NCBI GenBank assembly: GCA_019614645.1
Contig: JABWDB010000034.1
Location: forward strand, 2,108,001-2,172,000
Length of the DNA stretch: 64,000 nt
Source of the DNA: Stratiolaelaps scimitus
Taxonomy: Eukaryota > Arthropoda > Arachnida > Mesostigmata > Laelapidae
Direction of reading: 5' to 3'
Part shown: positions 24,746 to 34,955 of the stretch, one piece after another
Layout of the letters: every line of letters begins with the position of its first letter
Position numbering within the stretch: the stretch's first letter is position 1
Translations under genes and position numbers: made by a program
Notes under the pieces: generated by a model
The model's database searches: none
What the model was told of the DNA's origin: nothing
Seen by the model: only the letters and a program-made list of their open reading frames with translations

Positions 24746-25066
24746 TTAGCTGTGTCGAATCCCCATGCTATTGGGCACCCACCCTCGTACATCTTCTAAG
24801 AGAATGTTCTCGTGGTGCGTCGACGAACGACGCCAGCAGTGTCTTACGGCGGTGACTAGTCCCGTGCGGCTTTTAAGAAGCCCAATGAGAACTCCCGGGT
24901 GTCCGCTCCGCCCGCAAGAACGTAACAAATGTATCTCACGATCTGCGTACAGCTTAAGATAAAACGAGACCAAGCTAGATATGCTTCGCCTTAGGGCGTT
25001 ACAGCGTTCAACAAAAGCAGCAGTCACAAGCTGCTTTTCTTCTTCGAAACGAGGGGTTGCGAACAC
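24746..25066 (-). other. Open frame of 107 codons, unrecognised
   Basis: The composition is natural-looking (FEEEKQLVTAAFVERC near the N-terminus, charged and aliphatic residues mixed), and the same frame stays open for about 24 codons further upstream to a TGA. No family is recognised. A minus-strand exon is possible but unproven. Confidence 0.13.
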
Positions 25067-25141
25067 TGCGGCAACTTGCAGTCGACATCCATCGGAGGCC
25101 GACCGAGCAGCATACGAGTGTATTCATAGATATGCACGCAC

Positions 25142-25166
25142 ATATATATATATATATATATATATA
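25142..25166. repeat. (AT)12 microsatellite
   Basis: Pure AT array. Confidence 0.95.
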
Positions 25167-25437
25167 GAGCTGTACAACAAAACGGGGTCCTGAGCTTCCT
25201 ACACCTGCTTCCTCCAACAGCTTTGCCACCAGTGAGACGAGTTGTTTGGCGCCACGCAGTCGCCCCCATTCTGTTTCAACTGTCGCTTCGACGATGCCCG
25301 TGCCCGGCACCGCGTGAGCCGTACAGTGGCAGCACTCATAGAAAACAACGCTCACCGGTGCGGTCGGCCAATGCTCTGTGCCACTGCATAGTTGAAGCAG
25401 CGCGACTCCGTTATCAAACAAAGGAGCAAAAAAACAC

Positions 25438-25456
25438 GCACACACACACACACACA
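25438..25456. repeat. (CA)n microsatellite
   Basis: About nine CA units. Confidence 0.94.
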
Positions 25457-25619
25457 GTCCACGTTTGTCGGCCGTGCAGAGCGTCTGGGTCTGGCACTGG
25501 GTGGCTGTTGGCGCCTTTGAAGCCGTCCCCACAGGGCCAACCGACCCAACCCAATACATGCTTCTTCTCGCAGCAGTACCACGACAGGGCCCGCGTAACA
25601 GGGCGCTGTCGACGGTAAC

Positions 25620-25673
25620 GGTGGCGGCGGCGGTGGTGGTGGTGGTGGTAGCAGCCGCCGCCGCCGCCGCACC
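25620..25673. repeat. Compound (GGC)n(GGT)n(GCC)n tract
   Basis: GGC units pass into GGT units and then into GCC units. The GGC and GCC ends can pair with each other. Confidence 0.88.
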
Positions 25674-25795
25674 ACCCGTGCCGCAACGCTATCCAGACTG
25701 ATCGAGGGCAGGCAAACGAGCACTCACTTGCTCTCACTCAAATGCAAAAGCAAAGAGAGAAAGTTCTCCATATTTGCGAGGCAAAGCAATGCTAC

Positions 25796-25813
25796 TGCTG
25801 CTGCTGCTGCTGC
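25796..25813. repeat. (CTG)6 microsatellite
   Basis: Six CTG units. Confidence 0.94.
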
Positions 25814-26113
25814 CGCTGCCGCCACTCGTTGGTTTCATGCTGGTTGTCTGCTTCTTGCTGCATGTTGCTTGGTTGGCTCGCTGAATCCGGCTTGCTTGGT
25901 TGCTCCGTGGCACATAGCCCATCCGTGCGCGCACATCCGCACTACGACTCAGCGGGCAAGGAGTCTGGACTGACTAGAGCCGGCGAGTGGAGCTCCATCC
26001 GCCCGGGGGGAGCCAGGGGCGGCGAGACAGCTATGGGGGCAGTAGCAGCAGCCCAGCGAGATAGAACCATAGCCGGCTGGCTGGCTGGCCGGCTAGCGAG
26101 CGTATGAACGGCA

Positions 26114-26133
26114 CCAGCAGCAGCAGCAGCAGC
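26114..26133. repeat. (CAG)6 microsatellite
   Basis: Six CAG units. Confidence 0.94.
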
Positions 26134-26726
26134 ATCGATGGCAACGAGAAAGGCTTACTGGCTCACTGAATTCTTCTTGCTGGGTGGTGGCAGCGCTACT
26201 TGGAAGTAACCGATGGGATTTTGCTTACCCATGCAAGAACCCGTAGTACTCGGGCCTGCCGGCAGGCACGCGGTGGGCCTTCCACAGAAGGCACGGCGAT
26301 GAAGAAGTGAAATATGAGATGCGCCGAGAGCCGAAATATGAGGGGGTCGCGCCGTAGCAGCTACTCCTGCTGCGGCTGCTGCCACCAAGAGAGGTCTGCT
26401 GAAGGCGCAGTAGAGTGTGGTGAGAGTGTGGGGGGCATAGAAGCTACAGACAGACTTGTAGCGGGGACTTAGGGAGAGCAGAGACGATAGGGCGCGCGGG
26501 GGGGGGGGGGTAATGCAAAATATCGGAATGCTGAAGGCGGCCGTGATGACGACAGGAGCCGCGAAGCCAACCCCCTCTATTCGATTGTCGACTCTCTCTT
26601 GCCTCACCCCGACCGTCTGAGCCGAATGCTTCTAGCGAGCCTTACGCTCAGCTGGTGGGGTGGCTTGCCCTGGCCCGGCCCTCCCGCATCCCGAAGTCCT
26701 GACGCAGCCCCCGTCCGTGAAGCTCT

Positions 26727-26811
26727 AACTTTCTCTTTTCCACCTCTACCTCTCCTTTTTTCTTCAAATCTCTCCTTCTTTCTTCAACTCTCTCCCTTTC
26801 GTTCTTCCCAG
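26727..26811 (+). repeat. Long polypyrimidine tract ending in TTCCCAG
   Basis: About 80 bases on the plus strand are nearly all C and T, ending in CCCTTTCGTTCTTCCCAG. Such a tract can act as a 3' splice site on the plus strand or form triplex (H-DNA). No branch-point-like CTAAC and no convincing downstream exon were seen, so splicing use is uncertain. Confidence 0.8.
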
Positions 26812-27562
26812 CATTCGCGCAAGGCAACAGGGGAAAAAGCATCATGCCTTTTTGCTCACTTCGGTAGATCTACCCTGACTCCGGAGTGCGCACACGATAC
26901 GTCCTTCGTACATTGGCACCGTGATGCTGCTCGTAACATGAACATTCGTAGCGGCGCTGTGGTGCACACAGCGTGGTACATGGTAGTATGACGGGATGCG
27001 GTATTTGCACGCTTTGAGCAATAACCTTTCGTGGGAAGGGTATCGGAGGCAAATGCTGACCTAACGAATCCCGCGACCTCGCAGATCGTATTCGACATCG
27101 AACGATAATGTCATACAGACTTCGAGGTGTGATTCTTCTGGTTACCGAGGCTGCCAGGCTAACCGGCGCCGTGCCACACATCTAGTCTTGGAGATGTGGC
27201 GTACCTTCAATAGATCAGTGCGCAAAAACATCCAACCTATTTTTGTGCGATATGTACATGGAGGCGGGCGTGGCCCAACCCAGTTGGACTACCACGATCA
27301 TTCGCTATATATTCACTATAATATACACTTGAGGAGTCCGATATGATGATGATGGTGATTATTATTATTACTAATATTAATACAAGTATTATGGCTCACT
27401 TCTTCGTCGCAGATGACGGCTGGTCAGATTCTAGCCTTGCAGCAGCTGAGAAGCAGGGAAGCCCGTTCGAAGCTAATTCGGTTATTGACCACCTCACGGA
27501 GAAGCCACATAATCTTAATCCATGATGATCTGCGCCTCTCGATAGATCATAACTCATAGTAT

Positions 27563-27617
27563 TTCTATATATATATATATATATATAAATATATATACAT
27601 ATATATCTATATATATG
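27563..27617. repeat. Imperfect (TA)n array
   Basis: About 55 bp of TA with scattered C and extra A. Confidence 0.94.
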
Positions 27618-28888
27618 CATATTCGTTCCGCTCCGCGACTCGTGTGGTGGGGTGGGGATTGGTCTGGGGCGGCCCCTATCTCGCCCGACGATAACGTCAA
27701 ATAGCAGCTGGTAGATCATTGAGTATCGTATTATCCCGTACACCACCCTCCCCGAACGCCGACAGAATATGAAATAGCCAATTCGATTCAAGCATTAACT
27801 TCACCAGAGACAGTGGTCGGGGTGCAGACATCGAGATGATGTCTCGTCCGTCCGAGACCTCGTTGCCTGCCAGCTCGTGGCGCGAGCTGTTGCAGCTCCT
27901 GGGATGCGTCAGTTCCCAAGCCTTAAGGGGTTCCAGTGGCTCCGCGTTTGCCCCCGGGAGGGGGGTGTAGCAGTAGTGATAGTAGCTGTGGTTGTTGTCG
28001 TCGTCGCGGGGCAAGGCGGTCGCCTGCACACCCGTTTGTGGGAACAAGTTAATTAAATTGCGCCTCAACCTCCTCCTCCACCATCTCAGTTTCTATCTGA
28101 TCGTCCTCCTCTTCTTTACCACTTCGTACTCCTGCTCGGTGTCGTTCCATACGGCGTAATTACGTGTGGCTGGCTCGTTGGGTGCGGCGTTGTTTGCAGC
28201 CGACGACTCAATCATAAAGAGAAGCCGCCGCCGCCGCCGTTGCCGCACTGTCGGCTTGTGCGCTCGCGACGAACGTCCATGTACTGTGTGGAGGGTGTGT
28301 GCTCCTGATGCCTCGAGGGAAACCGGTGCTCTGGCCCCGGCGCGAGTCCGCTGGGTCCGACCCCCGCCGGGCGGAGCTCCATTCCTCACCGCGGACCGCT
28401 GCTGCTGCCGGTAGCGAGTCTCGGGCTGGAGCCCTTTTCTGCCACAGGAGCGCGTTCGTTCCTTGGTTCGCATCACTCACTTGCGTTTCGCTGGCAGCCT
28501 TCTCCTGCTCGCATAGTTAGTGTGGTAATGTACAGAAGTCCCTCCCCTTCGGCGCGATTCTCAGCGCTGTACGATTAGCACTACCACCAGTTGTGCGCCC
28601 GCCGTGTACCACGGTGTAAGCCGACCGACGCGTCACCCCGGCCTCAGACGGGATGAGAGACCGGGAGGTGGATGTGAGTGCGCCAGCGGTTGTAGGAGAG
28701 AGTGAGCCCGCTACCTACTGCCGAATAGCAGCTAATCTGTAATGCATTGCGAGTAGCAATATAGCGGTCTGCGGTGCTCTTTACGGACGCCAATGGCGCA
28801 GTGCCGCCCAACTGATGGGATAATTGGTCGGGTTTTAAGCAGCACGAACTGTAAGTATTGCTGTACTAGAACGGAAACATCAGTCGTG

Positions 28889-28919
<31 letters not shown>
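28889..28919. repeat. (AT)15 microsatellite abutting the mariner left end
   Basis: Pure AT array that runs directly into the transposon inverted repeat. It supplied the TA target dinucleotide or expanded after insertion. Confidence 0.95.
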
Positions 28920-28923
<4 letters not shown>

Positions 28924-28948
28924 GTTGACCCAAAAAACCGCACACCTA
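28920..28948 (+). repeat. Mariner left terminal inverted repeat
   Basis: TTAGGTTGACCC, six A, then CCGCACAC. It matches the reverse complement of the right end except for the length of the A run. In an active mariner this is the transposase binding and cleavage site. Confidence 0.95.
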
Positions 28949-29045
28949 TCATCTTGCGCCGAATTCTTATTCTTGGCCGCGAAAAGTCGCTAGCATCCGG
29001 CAGCCGGCGAAGCAGGTCCCTCAGACTTGTATTCTCAGAGGGAAA

Positions 29046-30018
29046 GTGGCAGGTTTACGTTTCAAGGGAAGGAATGCCCAGCTGAAATCCATCGAGAGTT
29101 GGTTAGTGAAGCACGGCCATAATGCCCTGAGTCGCGACGGGTCTACCATTGCTGTGCGCAGTTTAGACAAGGCGACTGGGACATTAATGAACATCAAGTC
29201 GCCCACTCCTTCACGAATCTCGATTCGACGAACGGATCTAAATGATCGAGAACGCTTTTAAGCAAAACTAGGAAACTTCGTCATTGAGGACTTGTCGGCT
29301 AAAATGGGCGTGCCTCGTGAAACATGTCGCCAATTATTAAAAATAATGGACTCGGTTCTGGCCAACTGAAAATTCGTGAGGAGCGTTTGCGAAACAATTT
29401 GAAGACATATAGACAGCAAAAGAGTCGCTTAGAGCATACCGTTGCAGTGAACGAGACATGGGTCAGCCTGAAAAGGGGACCGGAAAAAGATCAAGTGAAA
29501 CAGTGGCTACGACCAGGTGAACAGGCAACGGTGGTACCAGTACCAAATAGATTCGAGCCAAAACTAATGGTAGAACCTGCCATGGATTTTGACGGAATTT
29601 CCTACTACGAGAGGAAACTACTCTTTTGGGCCCAAAGGAAAAAATGGACTCGGCTCGATATCTCGAATTCTTGAAGGGACTCATGAATAATTGGCATGCA
29701 GATGGGAAGCACCGAGCGTGGCTGCTCGATGACAATGCTTGGGCACATCGTAGCAATGAAATTACGTCCTGGCTTAAGGCCAACAAGATTGAGCGATGGC
29801 ATCAACCCTCTATTCTCCCGATTTAAGCCCGTGTGACTATGGTTGCTTCCATCGATTAAAGAGGGCTATAGGTGGCAAAAGGTATACAAACATCGATTTG
29901 CTCAGAGAGGCCTTAAATAACGAAGTTATAAATGGTAATAGAAATGGTGCATACCTAGCCGATAGAATGCTGCCAGAACTCTGGGACCAGTATATAAATA
30001 AAAGAGGTGCATACATAT
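29046..30018 (+). pseudogene. Mariner-family transposase pseudogene (DD34D)
   Basis: Pieces of one transposase occur in order across shifting frames. At about 29060-29200 are N-terminal helix-turn-helix remnants (PAEIHRELV and QFRQGDWDIN motifs). At about 29282-29350 there is a second DNA-binding-like stretch (IEDLSAKMGVPRETCRQLLK). At about 29445 is VNETWV, where active mariners have (D)ETW. At about 29725-29755 is LLDDNAWAH, matching the HDNAPAH block with the second catalytic Asp. At about 29809-29842 is YSPDLSPCDY with the third Asp. Allowing for the frameshift near 29812, I count 34 residues between the second and third Asp, the mariner DD34D signature. The first catalytic Asp is read as Asn (AAC). 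A C-terminal LPELWDQYI motif near 29970-29996 fits the family. At least three frame changes and internal stops mean no functional protein. Confidence 0.92.
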
Positions 30019-30047
30019 GTGTGCGGTTTTTTTTTGGGTCAACCTAA
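30016..30047 (-). repeat. Mariner right terminal inverted repeat
   Basis: Reads GTGTGCGG, nine T, GGGTCAACCTAA on the plus strand, the inverted partner of the left end. The homopolymer is three bases longer than on the left, the kind of change expected from replication slippage after insertion. Confidence 0.95.
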
Positions 30048-30289
30048 TATGCCACCAGCATCAGCCAGATAAACACGTTCGTTCACTGTAATATATATAT
30101 ACATATATATCTCTGCCGTGGTGTCGGACCACGGTCGCTTCTTATTGTCCAGCTGACCGTTTCTTTTTCTGGAATTAGTCTGTTCCCGGGCCATAGCCGA
30201 GGTCCACGAACGACGTCTGAGTAGCGGGAGAAGACGAGCCAGCGATAAAAGCGGGCGAATCGAAGCGCTTATAGCAGAGCCGGGGCTAG

Positions 30290-30781
30290 ATGGCGCTATC
30301 CTCGCAGCTACCACGGCCACCACTGCCTTCACTTACACAGGCAGCGCGCGCTGTCGTGCAATGCGACACGCATGCTGGACGAGAAGTTCTGGCAGAATCG
30401 ACCTTTCGGAGCTCGGTTCCAGAGGAAATAAACCTCAACCAAGGCACCGTACCCTTCACCCACGCGCTGGCACCGCCAGTGCGTCCGTTCGCCAACCTTC
30501 TCCCATATGTGGAAGATTGGTGCAGGTTGAAGGGTTGTTTGGCTGATGGAGCATTCGCAAGCTCCTGCTGTCGGGTTTTTCAGCCGCCTATCAGCTGGAA
30601 CAGGACCCCATCATCGGCCCCGTACATTAGAGCACTGGACGACATCTCGCTACTGCTTCTGCAAAGGGACCATCTCGAGATTCAAACGGTATTCGACTTT
30701 TCCGACAGCCCTGCTGCTGCGTCCGCCAGCTACCCACTCTCTGCTCGACCTCATATGAAAGATACCATGGTGGGTTCGTAG
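30290..30781 (+). other. Open frame of 163 codons, unrecognised
   Basis: The composition is balanced, with acidic and hydrophobic residues mixed and few Arg runs, which is better than most frames here. It lies 240 bp past the mariner element. No domain is recognised and no splice sites define it. It may be a stand-alone exon or chance. Confidence 0.15.
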
Positions 30782-32048
30782 CTCCACAGTACAGTTCAGG
30801 GACCAGCCAAACGTAGTCGCACCGGTAGCAAAGGAGTGTGTAGCACCCGGCCAGCGGCATCGACGTACGATTGCGCATCGGCTTCACACTGAGGGTGACG
30901 TCGGATACAACACGAAGGCATGTTTAGGGGGTGAATGTACCAGCGAACGCCAGGCCGATGGTAGGAAGGCCGAGCGAATGGCCCGCATCAGCACATGGCG
31001 TAAGCGGTAGACGCCTCCGAGTCAACTCCTGCCGGCTGCTGCCGTTAGCACTGCTGCTGAAGCTGCAGGACCCCCTGTTATTGTTCGAATGGTAGCTCTG
31101 TTTTTCGTGTTCCGTTCCCTTGCGTGCTGCCTCTTCCCTATGGGCTCCCTGGTTGTCCTTTGGCCGGTGGTATTGCAAGTTGCCACTGCCGACGCTGCTG
31201 CCGCTACTGTTTCCTGCACCCATGCTCACTCTTAGCCCGCCTGCGTCTCCACCTCACGTGGGATTCCACCCCCCCCCCCCTGTTCGCCGGGCGTGCATGC
31301 AATATGCAAAAAATGAAGGATTGTTTTTGGCTCTTTTGACGCATGCTCTCCGCATGCTCTCCGAACGGGCGCGCTCAGGAAATCGCGACAGCGGGGGGGG
31401 CGGCCACGCCGCCGCCACGATGGATATATGGTGCGTGCGTCCGATCGGATGGCGAATGCTGCGCTGCCAACGCAGGAAGATGGTCGAGGTAGAAAGAAGG
31501 AGAGAATGAGTAGCGGGACGGGCGGCGGCGGCGTCGGCAGCGTCGGCAGCAGCAAACTGTAGCGCTATGTATGTGCATCACGATCGGAGAAAGAGGGCAG
31601 GGCGGCGTCACGAGCAGGAAAACTCCTCAGAGGCACATGGCAGCAGGCAAAAGCGAAGAAGCCTTTGCCTGCTTGGAAGACAACGGCGACGTTGACGACG
31701 AAGATCAAAGACAGCAGCCTCCGTCGGACGGTGAGGGAGTTCCTCGAGTCTTCATCTTCCGCAAACGATCGATGGCTGAATGGCGGGATGGCGGGATGGG
31801 GTGTAGCGGGGGGGAACGGGCTTGGAGGGCGCCAGTGGTAGAAGATGGGGGCGGACGGGGGCGGCGTAAGCAGACGATGGAAGGCTGCTGGCGCTCAAGT
31901 GAATGAGAGCGGCGAGAAGGGCTATCGGTCGGCAAAATGACAAACTTACTTGCCTTCCTTGCAAGATGCTTCTGGTGATCATTGCTATTTTTCGCTGCAT
32001 GATGCTGCCGCCGCCGCCGACGCCGGTGCGACAGCGATGGGTCTTGCG

Positions 32049-32072
32049 ACGGCGGCGGCGGCGGCGGCGGCG
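32049..32072. repeat. (CGG)8 microsatellite
   Basis: Eight CGG units. GCC units about 40 bp upstream (about 32008-32020) form a partly complementary array. Confidence 0.94.
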
Positions 32073-33344
32073 AGAAGGCTTTGTAAGGGAATGGAGCAAG
32101 CAGCCATCGCACGGCCACCCGCGACCCTGGATGGGTGGCCCGGGGCCGTTCGCACACTCGCTCACTTCCATCCTCTTTCTATTTGTACTTCGTAGGCAGA
32201 ATTGTGTACGGTATCATATGGTAGCATTCCTACGCTACGTGGCTGATGCTGCTGTACCAACCCTATACCACTCGGTGGTATACTGGTGCCTGCCAATCCT
32301 CTGATGGTTACTTCATTTTATCGTTCCTCTCCCGTGCTACGCCGTTTCTCTCCCCTTCGATCCTTTTTCTGGACGCATCTCTCACCCCCGCGCTACCCCC
32401 TGGGCTCACTCCGTCTGGATGTCCTTCGTACATCTGCGCAGAGTTGAAGGGAAGAACGGTGGCAAGGCGACGCCCGTCATCACTATGGAACGCGCGGCCG
32501 GTCGACATAGAGTTAGTTCATTTTTGCTAATGATTATATGACAGAAAAAAATTGTGGTAAGTGACGGTTTGTGTTGCTCAGTTACTACTCGATGAGCGGT
32601 GCCACCTTCACAATAATAAAAACAAATACACTACTTGGGTCACGAATCGCTTAGCTTCGCTTCGCCACCTCGTTCCATTCACGCCACACCACAGCACTGC
32701 CATTGTACGATCAGGACAGGAGTTTGTCTTGCGGTGTCAGGCCCGGCCACCAGTGGGCAGGCAAGCCAGGATATCAGGACGTGGACGGCCGTCATCTTGT
32801 CCGCTGCGGCCTTTACGACTCACATGGTGTAGCTGCGCGTGGGTGTAGCTGCGTGTGGAACGCCGACCCGGGCTGGCGTTCGGTCGCCCAGTGGCGAGTC
32901 AGGGAACTAACTGCCCGGTGGGGACGGCGCCTCCGGGACTGCGGCCACACTGTCGATATGTGCTTGTATGAACGTGACCTTTAGGCGTATTGTGGCGTTG
33001 GCGGCGGCTACGTCAGAGGGCTCTTTCGCGAGCGGCAAAGATCCCCCGGCCGGGTCGGCGGGACGACGAGTAGTCTGCCTTCTCTTGTATCCCCCACCCC
33101 CCGCCGCAGCAACGGCCCAAAGACCGCTACGCTAGAAGGAGGCCGAAGACTCCTCTCCGCGCAGCCAGGACCGCGAAGGAGAATGCCTTTAGCAACACCT
33201 TGAATTAAATTCTTCAAATTCCTCTACCCTATCCATTGCGTTCAACGGCCAAATACAGCGTCTTCCCTTCGCGCTAATCGAGGCGGCCCATTGACCGATG
33301 AGAGAGCAGGAAAACGAGAGAGTTGGTAAGAGCCTGGTGATCGC

Positions 33345-33424
33345 AGACGACGACAACGACAACGGAGGACGACGACGACAACGACGATGATGATGATGCC
33401 GCTGCTGTCGACGACGACAACAAC
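33345..33424. repeat. Impure (GAC/GAT/AAC)n tract
   Basis: About 80 bp of trinucleotide-periodic GAC, GAT and AAC with a short GCTGCTGTC insert. Confidence 0.88.
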
Positions 33425-34924
33425 ACAGACGACACCCTAACCGGCCCTGGCACCGGTGGTCCACGCAGTCTTACCTACATATCCGGAGTATTAGGGAAAC
33501 GCTGGTACTTGCTACCTGCTTCGGTTATACGCCGTCAGGCTGGCCGGCTATGTGCCGGTATGCCTAACCGCTCCTAGCGAGCCCGAGTAAAAGGAGCTTT
33601 GGGAGGGAACGAAGAACGGAAGGCCGGCATAGGCCCGCTCGAGGGATGCCTATGGCGTCAACCGGGAAGTGCCGCCGGGAAGCGGGAAGCGAGCCATCTT
33701 TCGTTGAGAGGCCAGCCGTGCACGGTCGTGGCAGCAGGCGAACGCCGGTCAAATTCCTCAGCACTGGTCTACGGTCGCTGTCGGCGTTAATTACATCCCT
33801 CATTTTAGAACAACTGCACTTATCGGTACTCAGACTACCTTCGTTAACGACCTATTCTGGTGGTGGTAGTAGTAGTAGTAGTGGTAGTAGGCAAGCTGGT
33901 AGGCAGATAGGTAAGCACGTAGGTAGATCAACGTTATCATCCGATGGGTAGGCGACGCCGAGGCCGCTAATGACTGCGAACGAGAGACAGAAGGAGGGAG
34001 GAAGGGGACTAGCGTGATCCCGAATCGCCGGCGGATCCCGGACGCGAGAAGTCGAACTAAAGGGAGGGCTGCTTCCAGCTTCCCAGCTGTGTCTGTAGTC
34101 ACCCAGCAGGCCACGCGACAATGCAGTGTAACCGAGTGACCATGCAAGGGACTGGCTAGGACAAGCAGTCAGATGGCGCAAGGGAACAAGGAACTCGGCC
34201 AGGTGACCGATGCGATCCCAACCGACGGATCGAGCGTGCCGGGGTTGGCCTTGCGGCCTGCTCGAAGTTATTTCCTTGAGAATGTCCCCGACGTTCGGCT
34301 GGTCTGGCTGGTCGGCTCCCCGGGTCGCTAGCCGGTCCCGTCTCCGCAGCCGCATACCACCACAAGGATCATTCGGCTGGCTGGCTGGCTAGGTTGCTGG
34401 GTGAACTGCAACTCGGTGGAGCGTAGGACAATGCCGTGCGAACCGTGAGTTTCGCACGATGTCATGAGCCTCACCTCAACTCAAAGACCGTAGATGACCG
34501 AAGTGAGGGTGGACAGGGGTGATTGACGGATGGGTTCGTTGGCATTTTACTTGGGTGTCCTTTTAGTCGGGGGGGCCCACTCCAATAATTTTGTGCTACA
34601 TATGCACCCTAACCGCTTAGTTAGCAATGCATCCGGGCAATAGATAGTAATCGAACGCAGTAATCGATCGGCATTTGCATGAGCTGTGGAGAATACGTCG
34701 ACAATCAGACCCCGTAAAAACATGTCGAGAAAAAATGTGATCTCAGTGTGACTCGTGGCGTATGGTGTGCCAATGAGATAAGCTGCAACCACTTGTGATC
34801 TTGAAAGTAATGCCGTAACCCATCTCCATTCCCGGTAGGTTCGTTTGCCACCACAGTGTGATCTGTTTCAAATTGCTATCGTCGTGAAACTGACCTTTAA
34901 ATTGGCTCGACGCAAACGATACAA

Positions 34925-34955
34925 ACGTTATATACGAAATCGGCGTATATAACGT
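34925..34955. repeat. Perfect inverted repeat, 12-bp arms, 7-nt spacer
   Basis: ACGTTATATACG at 34925-34936 and CGTATATAACGT at 34944-34955 are exact reverse complements around AAATCGG. The arms are AT-rich while the region is otherwise balanced. No transposase or direct target repeat was found beside it. It may be a hairpin, a binding site for a dimeric protein, or the core of a small foldback element. Confidence 0.85.

Larger units (their letters stand above)
16600..28880. other. Region without recognisable genes; mixed composition
   Basis: GC-rich segments alternate with AT-rich ones (20.6-21.2 and 23.5-24.7 kb). There are many microsatellites, including the longest AT arrays, and one long pyrimidine tract. 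No conserved coding sequence is seen. Confidence 0.6.
28920..30047 (+). mobile_element. Degenerate mariner (Tc1/mariner superfamily) DNA transposon
   Basis: The element is 1,128 bp, close to but shorter than the usual 1.25-1.3 kb of mariner elements. It is bounded by inverted repeats of about 26-29 bp that both begin TTAGGTTGACCC, continue as an A run (6 on the left, 9 on the right) and then read CCGCACAC. A TA dinucleotide flanks each end (28918-28919 and 30048-30049), as expected for mariner target-site duplication. The left end sits directly against an (AT)n array. Inside is a transposase relic with the DD34D layout in the same orientation. Stops and frameshifts show that the copy is not autonomous. 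Confidence 0.95.
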
